The notes under the pieces: generated by a model
The model's database searches: none
What the model saw: only the letters and a program-made list of their open reading frames with translations
Told to the model about the DNA's origin: nothing
NCBI GenBank assembly: GCA_041390025.1
Contig: JAWKQR010000004.1
Coordinates: 62,001 to 126,000, forward strand
Direction of reading: 5' to 3'
Origin: JBFFMO01 sp041390025
GTDB lineage: Bacteria > Myxococcota_A > Bradymonadia > Bradymonadales > Bradymonadaceae
Length of the DNA: 64,000 bases
Translations under genes and position numbers: made by a program
Shown here: in pieces, positions 28,458 to 39,538 of the stretch
How positions within the stretch are numbered: position 1 is the first letter of the stretch
Layout of the letters: each line of letters starts with the position of its first letter

Positions 28458-29551
28458 GGCGTACGAAGAAACTCGACGATGGCTTTTGTCACATCGGGGC
28501 TGAGCGTCGTGGCATCACCTGTCACATCCACGAGGTCGTGCGTCACGCCGTCCAACGACTCCCACGTGGCCTTGCCCGCTAGCGCAGCCTTCAGGTCGTC
28601 TTCGTCATCGTCTGGACTGTTGAAGTCCGCACTACCCACCATCACTAACAATGGCGTCGTCCCGACACGCGCGTGCTCCACCGCTGCCCGGTGCATGCGG
28701 TCGAGGCTTGTCCACACAGCGCCCTCAACGCCTCCGAATGCCCCACCGGTCGAAAGCGCAGTCTCCGCCGCTTTGAGGGCGTCGTTGACCTGCGTCAGTT
28801 GCCCTTTGAGCTCGTCGGTCTCGGCGGTGTTTTCCTCCGCGATGCGCCCTTCGATCGCAGCCTTCGACGTGCGCAGCTGGTGAAGCACCTGTTCGGACGG
28901 CGAGGCAAGGCTCCAACTGAGCGCCACGATCGCATTGAGCTTCAAACCCCGCCGTGACAGCTCCAGCGCGACGTCGGAACCCGCGCCGTGGCCCAAGACC
29001 GCCACAAAACCGTTCGACAGCGACCGGTCGGCTTGCACCGCTGCAATCGCGGCCTGCGCATCGTCCGCCAGAACGCTTGCCAGGTCAGAGCGGGTGGGCT
29101 CCAAGTAGGTGCGTGGGTAGGTGCAAAACACGCGTCCCCCTTGCACGCAGGTCCGCTTGTCATAGGTCACCACCGCGAAACCGGCTGCCGCCAGCTCCTC
29201 CGCCATCGCCCGGTACACCGGAACCTCTGCAGGCAAGATCACACCAAAATTCTCGTGAACCAACCCGTCGCGATTGAATGGGCCGAGGTCGTGCACGATC
29301 ACCACGACGGGGTAGGGGCCGGGCAGATCCTTGGGCTTGATGACCTCCCCCAACAACGTGTTGCCGTGCGACTCAAACTTCAAATCCTGCGACTCGGTCG
29401 CGACAGGACTGTCTTGGACTCTGGGCGTCTGTATGGGCTCGCATGCGTCGCCTTCGCACTGGCCAGGGCCCGGGATGGGTGTCGCATCCGGCACGGCGGT
29501 TTGGAAGGTGCCACACCCCGTGATGAGTAGAGCAAGCAGTAGGTACTTCAT
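28454..29551 (-). CDS. Alpha/beta-hydrolase-fold lipoprotein lacking the usual nucleophile (365 aa)
   Basis: The lipobox is LLITGC (Cys13) and the following 30 residues are Pro/Asp/Thr-rich. The fold shows strand-turn elements GPYPVVVIVHDLGPFN and AGFAVVTYDKRTC. At the nucleophile elbow (about residue 188) the sequence is LGHGAGSD where esterases have GxSxG, so the serine is replaced by glycine. A histidine (DGVTHDLVD) sits near the C-terminus. Two cysteine pairs may be oxidised in the periplasm. It could be a pseudoenzyme or binding protein, unless the downstream Ser of AGSD takes over, which is geometrically unlikely. Its stop overlaps the convergent CcmH-like gene; its start overlaps the stop of the upstream HD gene by four bases. 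Confidence 0.75.
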   Translation of the reverse strand: MKYLLLALLITGCGTFQTAVPDATPIPGPGQCEGDACEPIQTPRVQDSPVATESQDLKFESHGNTLLGEVIKPKDLPGPYPVVVIVHDLGPFNRDGLVHENFGVILPAEVPVYRAMAEELAAAGFAVVTYDKRTCVQGGRVFCTYPRTYLEPTRSDLASVLADDAQAAIAAVQADRSLSNGFVAVLGHGAGSDVALELSRRGLKLNAIVALSWSLASPSEQVLHQLRTSKAAIEGRIAEENTAETDELKGQLTQVNDALKAAETALSTGGAFGGVEGAVWTSLDRMHRAAVEHARVGTTPLLVMVGSADFNSPDDDEDDLKAALAGKATWESLDGVTHDLVDVTGDATTLSPDVTKAIVEFLRTP

Positions 29552-30957
29552 CGGCGCAAAATCTCGGAAAGGATGAGGTCTTCGACCCCGTCGTGCTGAG
29601 CGAGTGCCTCGGCGGCAGAGGGCTCGGCGAAGAGGCGGATCTTTTTGACCACCATCATGAAGTCGTCTTGAACGCCTGCGACAATCCGCGACAAGTCGTG
29701 CAGCGCATACTGCTGACGTCCGCTTGCGTTTGGGTAGACCACATCGACGGTTTCTAGGCGGTCTTTGTCGCGCGGGGGCGTGTCGATGATCAGGTCAGCC
29801 GGATGCAGCGGCCGACCGATCAAGCCAGACAGCTTAACCCGAAGGCGGTTGGTCAACTCGTACACTTCTGGAGCGTCCATCGCGTAGATCTTTTCGTACG
29901 CCCGCTGCTTATCAGCCTCGTTGTACACCCGGCTGTACGTCGCGACGCGCTTGTGCAGCCGCCGCTGATTGTTGTGCAGACGATCGATGAGGTACCGCGT
30001 GGCGCTCGATTCAGGGGTTTCCCTAGAAAACCACGCCAGCAGCTCGTCATCGCTGTTCGAGAGCAAAACATCGAGCAACGCGTCCCCCTCGATGTCGTTG
30101 CGGCTATAAAACGCGGCCAAGGCTGCTTCCATCATCGATGCTGCGGCCCGCACGGTGTGGTGCCAGTAGGCCTCGCTGAACATGGTGTAGCGCCCAAAGA
30201 TGAAGATCTCGGCGGACACTTTCCCCTTGGCGAGCAGGGCGATGCGGTCCTCTTGCTGGTTGAGCGTCAGCGAGTTTAGCAGGCGCTCTCGGTCGTAGTT
30301 ACGACCGTACGGCACACCAAGGTGGATGCTGTCGCGCTCCAGATAGTCCATCTTGTCGGCATCGATCGCGCTCGAGATGATCGAGCGAAGGACCTGATCC
30401 ATCTGCGACGTGATGTTTTTGCCGGTGCACAACGCAATCACACGATGGGGGTCGACGCCGAAATCCGTCGTGATGATGTCCGCGATGGTACGCTCACCTC
30501 GCAACTGAGCGACCTCGCCCAAAATGATGCGGCCGCCAACGTCCTCGTGGCGCGGCGTGTCCCGCCCCTTGTGATGAAGGGCCTCGAGGTTGTGCGCAAA
30601 AGGGTAGTGTCCGACGTCGTGCAGTAGTCCGGCGAGCAGCACGGCCAAGACGTCGTGTTCGGCAACGGCTGCCTCGAAACTCGGGGTCTGCAACAGGTTG
30701 AGCACGTAGCCTTGGGTGCACGCATACACGCCCAGACTATGCTCGAAACGTGTGTGTGTGGCGCCTGGGTAGACCAGGTGCGTGGGGCCGAGCTGGCGAA
30801 CTCGTCGCAAGCGTTGGAACGCAGGGTGGTCGACGATCGACTGCACTCTGCGGGTCAACCGCACGTTTTGAAGCTCTGGCAGTCGCACCGTCCCGGACGG
30901 TGTCAGCCCGAGCTCGGGGATGGCGGTCAAAAGCGTGAGAAGGCGTGACAATTCCAA
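29548..30957 (-). CDS. HD superfamily phosphohydrolase (dGTPase/SAMHD1-like)
   Basis: The metal-binding HD signature is complete: HTRFEHSLGVY (His73), LLHDVGHYPFAH (His113-Asp114, His117, His122), and later SSAIDADKMDYLERD with its conserved Asp. Together with the R-rich QRLRRVRQLG opening this matches the YdhJ/SAMHD1-like family, which hydrolyse dNTPs or other nucleotides. The length of 469 residues is normal. The start is a TTG: either 30957, which touches the GAGG site, or more probably 30951, six bases from it. It is followed at an ATGA overlap by the hydrolase-fold lipoprotein, so the two are in one operon. Confidence 0.88.
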   Translation of the reverse strand: MELSRLLTLLTAIPELGLTPSGTVRLPELQNVRLTRRVQSIVDHPAFQRLRRVRQLGPTHLVYPGATHTRFEHSLGVYACTQGYVLNLLQTPSFEAAVAEHDVLAVLLAGLLHDVGHYPFAHNLEALHHKGRDTPRHEDVGGRIILGEVAQLRGERTIADIITTDFGVDPHRVIALCTGKNITSQMDQVLRSIISSAIDADKMDYLERDSIHLGVPYGRNYDRERLLNSLTLNQQEDRIALLAKGKVSAEIFIFGRYTMFSEAYWHHTVRAAASMMEAALAAFYSRNDIEGDALLDVLLSNSDDELLAWFSRETPESSATRYLIDRLHNNQRRLHKRVATYSRVYNEADKQRAYEKIYAMDAPEVYELTNRLRVKLSGLIGRPLHPADLIIDTPPRDKDRLETVDVVYPNASGRQQYALHDLSRIVAGVQDDFMMVVKKIRLFAEPSAAEALAQHDGVEDLILSEILRR

Positions 30958-31003
30958 CCTCAGGGGAAGCGGCCAGCGACCCTAACAAACCCTGACGTAT
31001 TGG

Positions 31004-32902
31004 TCATGACGCGATTCGATTGCGACCCGCGGCTTTTGCCTCGTACAGCCGATCGTCAGCACGTCGAATAAGCTCTTCAAACCGGCCACCGTCGGGGCCA
31101 AACGCGGCGAGCCCCGCCGAAAACGTCACTGAAAACGGTTGCCCGTCATCCAAACCGAACACGTGCCGTGAAAACTCGTCGAGCACACGCTGAAGCACGC
31201 GCCGCGCGGTATCAACGTCCTCGTCGACAAACGCCATGGCGAACTCCTCACCGCCCCATCGGCAACGCAGATCCTCAGCGCGAAACCGCTCGCGCATCAA
31301 ACGCCCCAGATGCGCGAGCACTTGATCGCCGGCGACGTGGCCATGTTTGTCGTTGACGGCCTTGAAGTGGTCGAGGTCGATCAGACAAATGGTCAGCGGG
31401 CGTCGGTGACGTTTGGCCCGGCCATGCGCTGCGAGACACGCTCAGAATGCACGCCGGGTCAGCAGCCCGGTCAAACTGTCGCGGTCGGCCCGCTCGCGTG
31501 TCAGGCGAATGCGTTCGATCCGAACACGCAGCCGCGCCACAAGCTCTTCGCGCAACAACGGCTTCAACAGGACATCGTCAGCCCCTGCTTGGTACGCGGC
31601 GATGCGCATGCGTGCGCCAGAGTGTTCGGTCACCACCAAAACAGGCAGGTCGCTCCAACGTGGAGACGTCCGTAAGATCCGACAGACATCGAGACCGCTG
31701 ATGGCCTGAAACTCGGTGCCCAAGATCAACACATCGGGATCGTATTGCTCCAAGAGATCGAAGATCGCATCCACCCGGCCCGATGACCACGCGTTGACGT
31801 CCTCAGCCGCGATCATCTGACAAATCTCGCGTGCGCACGACTCATCGCTCTCGACCACCAATACCGAGGGATTGCCTGCGCGGACAAGCGCTGCCATGTG
31901 TTGGGCGGCGTCCAAAAATGCAGACACGACCAGCGGTTTTTCAACGAAACGCGTCGCACCAGCGAGTGCGGCTTCGACGCGGTGCTCGATACGCTTTCCG
32001 CTTGAGAGAAACGAGACCGGAATGTCTCGGGAGGCGCTGCGCGAACGCAACGACGCCACAAAACCCGACACATCCAAGGGCGGCTGAAGGTCGAGGTCGA
32101 TAAAAAGCCCGTCGTAGCGGTCGGCCGCCAACATGGGGGACACATGTTCGGGCGTGGCGACTTTGAGCCCAATTAGATGTTCGCGGGCGATGATCGCCAG
32201 CGTCTCGTGAAGCGCGTGATCACGGGTGCAGACCAAGAACTGCGATGCGTCGGTCGTCGTCGCCGCCGCCGCTCGGGCCTCTACAAACGTGTCGTCGAGT
32301 GCGTCAGCGACCGGTTGCCAACTCTCACGAGACCGGGCATCCGTCAGCGCGGCAAGGGCGCGCGCGAGCGGCTGCGCAACGCGTGCAAGCCCACTCTGGC
32401 GAGCTTCCTCAATGACGTTGGGCAACAAGTCACGCAACGACGCCGCGTCGCGTGACTCGACCATGGTGTGAAGCGTGGCGAGCATTTGGCTGAGCCGCAC
32501 CGAAAACTCGATCTCGATCGACGCGATCTCGGTCATGCCATCGTCGAGCTCCAGCGACTCCGGCGAAACTAAGTGCTCGATCTCAAAGGCGAGCTCGGCG
32601 GGAGACAGGGGCCGATGCAGCAATAGCGTGACCTCAACGTCGACATCTTCGGGTTCCAACATCGAGGTCACAACAACCGTTGGGCCTGAAAATCCATCCG
32701 CCCGATAGCCACGGATGAGATTTCCAACCCCCGTCGTCAAACGCGTGTCCGCGACGATCAAATCCACGTCGCAACCCGTCGCGAGCGTGCGAGCGTCCAT
32801 CGGACCAGCGCAGTCTAAGACCCGATAACCCCGATTTCGCAGCGTGCGGCTGAACACGTTGCGCGCAAACGGGTCAGGGTCCACCAAGAGAATTGTTTTC
32901 AT
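31004..32902 (-). CDS. Multi-receiver response regulator with GGDEF domain, interrupted by in-frame TGA
   Basis: Start ATG 32902, six bases after GGGAG. Three receiver-like domains follow at about 1-115 (MKTILLVDPDPFA), 215-335 and 345-462 (PSVLVVESDES). A GGDEF start RDSLTGLLTRRAF then ends at TGA 31442-31444. The same frame continues without shift through ICLIDLDHFKAVNDKHGH and RWGGEEFAM to 31004, a complete diguanylate cyclase core. The first two receivers keep the acceptor Asp (IVADTR, FIDLD), but the third has ILGTEFQ and lacks it. The intact protein would make cyclic di-GMP. As written, the product is 486 residues without a cyclase; either a substitution error or a real nonsense mutation is possible. 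Confidence 0.8.
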
Positions 32903-32959
32903 GATCGCTCCCGCCTCGAAGCTACGGACTGACTTGGGAGCGGCAAGCATCAAGTGGCC

Positions 32960-34309
32960 TCAAACGCGACAAAAATGGTGCGTTGGTCGCGCAGCACGAG
33001 CACTGCGCACGACCTCACCCGACGGCCGAGAGACCGCCGACTGCAGGGCCTTTGGCGTGTTCACGGCACGTCCGTTGACCTCAAGAATGATGTCACCTGG
33101 CCGTACGATCTGCGCGCCGATGGAGTTCGGTTGGACGTTTGTGACGACGACACCCACCCCCGGCTCGGCCCCAAGACGCTGCCCGAGCGCACGGTCGATG
33201 GCTTTGACCTCAACGCCAAGTTTCGTCAGCTGTTTGGCTGGCGTACTCGCGGGTTGGACATCGGCGCGGCGTGCGTCAGGGCGTTCCACGACGGCGATGT
33301 TGAGGCGCTTCGCCTTGCCCGAACGGATCACGTCGACCGGAGCCTTTGTGCCCGGCGGGGTCTCGGCGACTGCCAAGAGCAGGCTCTGCACATCCGTGAC
33401 GTCGCGACCGTTGAACTTCGTGACCACGTCTCCGGGGCGCAGACCCGCTTTTGCCGCCGGACCGCCGTCTTCAATGCTGCCGATAAGCGCACCTTTGTTC
33501 TTGGCGACGCCGAACGACTTGGCAAGCTCGGCGGTCAGCGGTTGGATGCCCGCGCCCATGTATCCGCGCGAGATGTAGCCGTTGGTCTTGAGCTGCGGAA
33601 TCGCGGCTTTGACCACATCGATGGGCACCGCGAAGCCGATTCCTTGCCCGTCCCGGATGATGGCCGTGTTGACGCCCACGACCTTGCCCGACATGTCAAA
33701 GAGCGGGCCGCCGGAATTCCCCGGGTTGATGCTGGCGTCCGTCTGAAGGAAGTTGTCGTAGGGGCCCGCGCCGATGTTTCGACCCTTGGCCGAGATAATC
33801 CCCGCGGTCACGGAGTACTCAAGACCGTACGGATTGCCAATCGCGACGACCCATTGACCCACTTTGAGCGCTTCGCTGGACCCAAGTTGCGCAGCCGGCA
33901 TCTTTGTCTTGGCGTCAATTTTGACCATCGCAATGTCGATGCTCGGGTCTGTGCCCACGAGTTTTGCCTCGTACGACTCGCCGTTTTCAAAGTGGACGAT
34001 GATCTTTTGTGCGCCATCGATGACATGGTTGTTGGTCACGATGTACCCATCGGGGTCCACGACAAAACCCGAACCTTGTCCCACCCGTTGACCTTGATTG
34101 GGCATGCGGAAGAATGGATTGGCTGGGGTCGAGGCCTCGATCTGTATCGCAACGACCGAGGATTTTTGAGCCTCAAACAGTGACGCAACGTCGGGCAATT
34201 GCTGCGCGAAAACCGGGGCCGAGGCAAGGGTCACGGCTGATGCCAGCAAAACGACCGAGAGCGCATGTTTAAGGCCGTTGGCTTGGATTGATTGAGCTCT
34301 AAACGTCAT
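32960..34309 (-). CDS. HtrA/DegP-type periplasmic serine protease with PDZ domains
   Basis: ATG 34309 sits behind GGAGGAGG. A signal peptide ends at about residue 36 (APVFA). The trypsin-like triad is complete: His in TNNHVID (about 94), Asp in DIAMVK (about 124) and Ser in GNSGGPLFD (about 198). Two PDZ domains follow (about 235-325 and 345-435, the latter with PNSIGAQIVRPGDIILEVNG). It should degrade or refold misfolded envelope proteins. The last twenty residues (SARAARPTHHFCRV) do not look like a PDZ end; a different frame reads LRDQRTIFVAF and stops at about 32950, so a one-base error near 33005 is likely. The upstream frame extends to 34423, but the ribosome site fixes the start. Confidence 0.93.
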   Translation of the reverse strand: MTFRAQSIQANGLKHALSVVLLASAVTLASAPVFAQQLPDVASLFEAQKSSVVAIQIEASTPANPFFRMPNQGQRVGQGSGFVVDPDGYIVTNNHVIDGAQKIIVHFENGESYEAKLVGTDPSIDIAMVKIDAKTKMPAAQLGSSEALKVGQWVVAIGNPYGLEYSVTAGIISAKGRNIGAGPYDNFLQTDASINPGNSGGPLFDMSGKVVGVNTAIIRDGQGIGFAVPIDVVKAAIPQLKTNGYISRGYMGAGIQPLTAELAKSFGVAKNKGALIGSIEDGGPAAKAGLRPGDVVTKFNGRDVTDVQSLLLAVAETPPGTKAPVDVIRSGKAKRLNIAVVERPDARRADVQPASTPAKQLTKLGVEVKAIDRALGQRLGAEPGVGVVVTNVQPNSIGAQIVRPGDIILEVNGRAVNTPKALQSAVSRPSGEVVRSARAARPTHHFCRV

Positions 34310-34324
34310 GGCCTCCTCCATTTG

Positions 34325-34346
34325 GCTGCCCACAACATCGGGCAGC
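34325..34346. promoter_or_regulatory. Inverted repeat between htrA-like and mutS2 genes
   Basis: A perfect seven-base inverted repeat GCTGCCC (34325-34331) and GGGCAGC (34340-34346), with an eight-base loop, lies 16 bases upstream of the protease start in the 112-bp divergent spacer. It could be an operator or a 5' leader hairpin. Confidence 0.3.
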
Positions 34347-34421
34347 AGACACGAGCAAAACTTCGCTTCGTTGCGAATTTGTTCCAGAACGTGTAGACGG
34401 GCCGTGATTTTGGTGGACCAC

Positions 34422-36924
34422 ATGCAATACGAAAAAGAGCGGGAAGAGGCCGAAATTAGCCTCGATCCCGATGTTGAAAATCTGTTCGAAGACGTCCTCG
34501 CAACCCGCGATTCGCCCGAGAATTTCCCTGCGAAAACCGAGGCTGATCTGGAGTGGGATGGCCTGCGTCATCACGTGTTGACCCACGTCGTCACCGACGA
34601 AGGGTTCGAGCTCGTATCGGCGCTCGGCCCACTGCGGTCACAGACTCAAGCGGCACTGCGACTCCGCCAAGTGGCTGAATACATGGCGGTCTTGGCGGGG
34701 GACGAGGAAGCGCCGTTGCGCGGCGCGCGCGACATTCGCAACGCCGTCGAGTACGCGGAGCGCGAGGGTGTTCTTACCGGCGAGGAGCTCGACGCGGTCG
34801 GTCGCACGTGTGACGTCGCGTCGCGCGTGCGCCGGTTCTTCAAACACCGCGCCGAGATTGCCCCGCAGCTTTGGGCCCTCGCTCAGCGCATGGATCCCTG
34901 CCAAGCCATCCGCGAGACCCTTCAGCTCGCGCTGGAGCCCGGTGGGCGGCTGAGCGATCACGCTAGCCCCGACCTGCGAAGACTTCGCCGAGAGGTCCAA
35001 AACCAAACCGAACGCATCAAAGCACGTGTCGAAAAGCTCCTGCGCTCTGAAGAGATGGAGACGCGGCTTCAAGACGATTACTTCACGATGCGCGAGGACC
35101 GTTACGTGCTGCCGCTGCGGGTCAGCGCAAAGCGTCAAGTCGACGGTATCATTCACGGATACTCGTCCAGCGGGCAAACCGCGTATGTCGAGCCCGCCGA
35201 GCTGATCGAGCTCAACAACGAGCTGCGTTGGACGCAGATCGAAGTCGAACAGGAGGAACGTCGTGTTTTGACCCGCCTGTCGGCCCTGATCGCTGAACAC
35301 GCCGATGCGTTGCGCGCGAATTCGAAGATCATCGCTTACCTCGACCTGACACAGGCGCTGGGTCGATTCAGCGTCGACATCGACGCGACGATTCCGGAGC
35401 TGTCGCACGTCATCGAGCTTCGCGCCGCGCGGCATCCCATGCTGTACCTGAAGCTCAAGCGAACCGGAGTTCAGACCGTCCCCAACGACATTCATATGGA
35501 CGAGGGGCGCACGGTTCTGATCGTCTCGGGCCCAAACACAGGCGGGAAGACCGTGTTGCTCAAGACCTTGGGCATCACGGCGCTGATGATTCAAGCCGGT
35601 TTGCCCGTGGCATGCGCAGAGGGCTCGAAGTTCCCCTTCCTCGCAAAAGTGTTTACCGACATCGGCGACGAGCAGTCGATCGAGCGCGACCTGAGCACGT
35701 TCTCGGGACACTTGGTCAACATCAACGGGTTCTTGGAGGTTTGCGACGCGGAGACGTTGGTGATCCTCGATGAGCTGTTCGCGGGCACCGATCCCCACCA
35801 AGGTACCGTGCTCGCCGTGGCGCTCCTCGAAGAGTTCGCGCGCCGTGGCACCCGTACGTTTATCTCCACGCACCTCGAGGGGATGAAAACACTTGCGCTT
35901 GACGATTCGCGGTTCATGAACGCGTCGATGGGCTTCGACATTGCGTCTCTGCAGCCCACCTACGAGCTGACGCTGGGGGTTCCTGGCAGCTCGTTTGCGT
36001 TGCGCATCGCCGATCGCCTTGGTTTCCCGCAGGATCTCGTTGCCCGCGCCACTGAGCTCCTTGAAGGCGAAGGCAAGTTGAGCGTCGACCAGGTGCTCGC
36101 ACGCCTTGAGGATCAAGCGACTGACCTACGCAAAGAACAACGGCGTTACGAGCAGCTCCGCGTCGAGGCCGAGAAGGCCAAAAAACGCGCAGACGATCGC
36201 TACCATGAGTTGCGGCGCCAGGAGCGCGAGCTGCTGCATGAGGAGTCCAAGGCGCTCAAGAGCCGACTCGACGGCGCCAAAGACGTGCTGCGCGAATACC
36301 TCAAGTCGCTCAGCCAACAGGAGACCGTGACCTGAAAAGGCCTCGACGAAGTCCGGCGCGAGCTGCAGGCCGTCGAGAAGGTCGTCGACGAGGTCCGTGA
36401 GGCGACGCATGCCGTCGCGGCAGACGACACCGGGCTTGTGCCGGTGCCGCCCAAGGACATCGAGGAAGGGCTCTCGGTCTACGTGCGGTCGTTTCGACGT
36501 GCCGGCGTGGCCGACGGTCCTGCGCGGGGACGACGTGGTCGTGCGCATGGGCGTCATGCGTGACGGTCAAGACGTCCGAGCTGTACTACCTGAACGACCA
36601 AGCGCGTCGCCGCCATGCTCGGCCGGGACGGCGGAACCCGTTGGCGTGACGCCCGTTCCAGCGATCGTGCAAACGCCCGACAACACACTGGATCTGCGCG
36701 GGCTACGCGTCGATGAGTCGATCGAACGGGTCGAATTGTTTCTCGACGCCGCGTACCTGCGGGGCGAAGGGGCAATTTACGTCATCCACGGCCACGGAAC
36801 CGGCGCGCTCAAACGCGCGGTGCGCGACTGGCTCGCCGGCTCGCGATACGTGATACAGTATCGGCGTGCCGACCGCGAAGAAGGCGGTGACGGCGTCACA
36901 GTGGCATACGTTGGTGACAAATGA
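34422..36924 (+). CDS. mutS2: MutS2 endonuclease/ATPase (C-terminal third frameshifted)
   Basis: The body from ATG 34422 is a normal MutS2. It has the clamp/lever helices, YVLPLRVSAKRQVDGIIHG, Walker A SGPNTGGKTVLLKT (about 370), Walker B LVILDELFAGTDP and ISTHLEGMKTLA. A long charged coiled coil ends at a stop at 36333-36335. Beyond it, other frames carry the rest of the protein: GLDEVRRELQAVEKVVDEV, then EEGLSVYVRSFRRAG, and finally the Smr nuclease domain (LDLRGLRVDE and YVIHGHGTGALKRAV) up to 36924. At least three shifts lie between 36330 and 36640. MutS2 suppresses recombination and rescues collided ribosomes. A GGTGG at 34411 precedes the start, in a divergent arrangement with htrA. Confidence 0.92.
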
Positions 36925-37375
36925 CTTGGTTTGCGTGGCTGCACCACGTTTCGATTCACGCACCGCTCGCTCTAAGTTTTGCGCTGGCTGTGCTTGGCGT
37001 TTGGGTCAATCGCCGGGACGACGAGACCGTGTGGACCATCTTGCGCTTCGGCGGTTGGTTTGTCGTCTTCGGCACCGTGCTCGCGGTCGTGTCGGGACTG
37101 GTCACAGCCGACGAGTTTTGGACCGACGATGGGCCTTATGTGTTGATCCACCACAGAAATCTTGGTTTGACCGGACTCTTTAGCGTGGTGACCCCGCCGT
37201 TGCGGTGGAATGGGGCTATTGAACACACTAGCAACGCGTACGTCGCTTCGGTGCGTTGGTATGGATAGCAGCCGCGCTCGCCATGATGGGAGCTGGACAT
37301 TGGGGCGGCTCGGGCGTCCATTCTGATCGCGTGCCATGGGATGGCGAACCCCCGTGCTGCGCACCGAGAACGATG
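36921..37375 (+). CDS. Small four-helix membrane protein, DUF2231-like (frameshifted)
   Basis: The ATG overlaps the mutS2 stop (ATGA). Hydrophobic helices (FAWLHHVSIHAPLALSFALA, WTILRFGGWFVVFGTVLAVVSGL) alternate with His-containing ends, and a later stretch reads IAAALAMMGAGHWGG in another frame from 37256. Spaced histidines at membrane ends and GHWGG are typical of DUF2231/cytochrome-b561-like small proteins. The shift lies between about 37185 and 37265. The end is uncertain because the following helicase start at 37376 overlaps a frame-shifted zone; a fused tail is not excluded. Confidence 0.6.
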
Positions 37376-39513
37376 ATGGAATATCGCGGAAAGAAACTCG
37401 ACCACTTCCGGCTCAGGCCGTCGACGCGATCAACGCGGGACGTTCTGTGTTGGTCTCGGCCCCGACGGGCACAGGGAAGACGCTGATTGCCGATTACCTC
37501 ATCGACGAGGTCATGGAGCAGGGGGCGACATCATTTACACCGCGCCCATCAAGGCGTTGTCCAACCAGAAGTACCGCGAGTACACACGGCTGTTTGGCAA
37601 AGAAAAAGTTGGCCTGGTGACCGGTGACATCGTCATCAATCGCGATGCTCAGATCCGCATCATGACCACGGAAATCCTGCGCAACATGCTGTTGCAGGGG
37701 ATTCCGACCATCGATGCGCACCTCAGCGATGAGGAACGCGAAGAGTTTTTGGACACAGCTCCGGGAAGCCACAGCATTCTGCCTGAACTTGACCGCCTCA
37801 AGGCCGTGATCATCGACGAAATTCACTTCATCGATGACCCCGAACGCGGGACGGTGTGGGAAGAGTTGCTCATCTACCTGCCACAATCTGTGCGGATTTT
37901 GGGCCTGTCCGCGACGTTGTCCAACCTCGAAGACTTCGCCGAGTGGCTCTCGCAGATCCGCGGTGAAGAGGTGGCGGTCGTCAAGGAGTTCAAGCGCAAC
38001 GTGCCGCTTGATTTTTACTTGATGAACAAGACGACGTCGCTGATGTCCGACAAGGACTTCAACCGCGCGTTCAAGAAGTGGAGCAAGTCCGGACAAACCC
38101 GACCGCGGCGATCGCGATCGCAGCCGAGACCGAAGCCGCAGCCGAGGTCGGGGTCGAGGCCCACATGGACCGGACCTCGCACATCGACGCGTTTGACCGC
38201 CTGACCGACGACAAGTTCCCGGTGCTGTACTTCATCTACAGCCGCAAGCTCACCGAACAATACGCGTTTGAGCTATCGCGCGCCGATGTGGGCCGCGCGA
38301 TTGGGCGGCGCGCCAACTACACCGAGATCGTCAAACGACTCGACGTGTTCGAAGACAACTACCCAGACGTGCTGTCGACGGCGCACAGAAGTTTGTTTAG
38401 CAAAGGCATCGGCTTCCACCACGCGGGCCTGCAGGCCATCAAGGCGCTCATCGAGGAGCTCTACGAAGCGCGTTTGATGCAGGTGTTGTATTGCACGTCG
38501 ACCTTCGCGCTGGGCATCAACATGCCCGCCCGCACGGTGATCTTCGACAGTCTGACCAAGTTCGACGGCGTCGAGATCGTCCCGTTGACCGTGCGTGAGT
38601 TCATGCAGATGGCTGGCCGCGCGGGCCGCCGTGGCATCGACGATGCCGGCGACGTCATCATGAAGGTCGAGTTCGAAGAATACATCGAGATCACACCCGT
38701 TTTGCGCACCTTGCTCGATGGCAAGAGCGAGCCGGTAACCTCGTCGTTCAATCTGAGCTTCAACTCGGTGGTCTCGCTCATCGACCGCTACTCGGAAACC
38801 CAGATTCGCACTCTGCTAGAACGCAGTTTCATGGCCTTCCAGAACTTTGGGCGTGCCCACAGCATTGATGGGGAGCTCAAGTCAGCCCGAAAAGAACTGG
38901 CTCGCGTCGAGTCGCCTAATCGGCAACAGCGTCGCAAGGTCGCGTACCTCGAGCGACAAGCCGCCGAGGCGCAGCGTCCGCAGCTGTGGAGGCGTTTCAG
39001 CGCAGTCTCGTTCCTTCGCACCCACGGATACCTGGGCCAACAACGAGCTGCAATCTGCCGCGAAGATCCTGGAAGAAGATACAATTCGAAGAAATCTTCA
39101 TCACCGAGCTGATGCCTGCGGCGTGCTCGAAGACCTTTCCCCTGAAGAACTCTTCGGCGTTATGACCGGCCTGGTTCAAACGCTTCCCCGCACCGCGCGC
39201 GTCGACAAACCCGACGACGACAAATGGTGGGGGATTTTTGACGAAATCCGGGCTGTCTTCGAGTCGCAGATCGTCGTGATGCCCAGAAGATTGTCGGGAC
39301 CGAATACACGTTCACCCCGCAACTGATGTCGCTGGGGAAGCGTGGGCCAATGGAAAACCGCTGAGTGAGCTCATCGGGATGATTTCCAACCCGACAGATT
39401 TGAGCGGAGACTTGGTGGGGGCGTTTCGGCGCGCGAAAGACCTTGTCGGCCAGATTCGCGACGTCTACGAAGACGATGCCGAAAAACGCAAAGAGCTGAC
39501 CCGTGTATGGTGA
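37376..39513 (+). CDS. Ski2/Mtr4-type DEAD/DEAH-box helicase (several frameshifts)
   Basis: The pieces form one superfamily II helicase: EYRGKKLDHF, then AVDAINAGRSVLVSAP with Walker A PTGTGKT (about 37466), YTAPIKALSNQKYRE, TTEILRNMLL, the DEIH box (IIDEIHFIDDPERGT), LGLSATLSN, FHHAGLQAIKALIEEL, and motif VI MAGRAGRRGIDDAG. A helical C-terminal region ends EDDAEKRKELTRVW at 39513. Approximate shift sites are 37415, 37527 (one G missing in a G run), 38090, 38980 and a cluster at 39100-39360. Ski2-like enzymes unwind RNA for decay; bacterial members are poorly studied. It follows mutS2 and the DUF2231-like gene on the same strand. Confidence 0.85.
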
Positions 39514-39538
39514 GCCGTGACGCGCGACGAAGTGGAAG

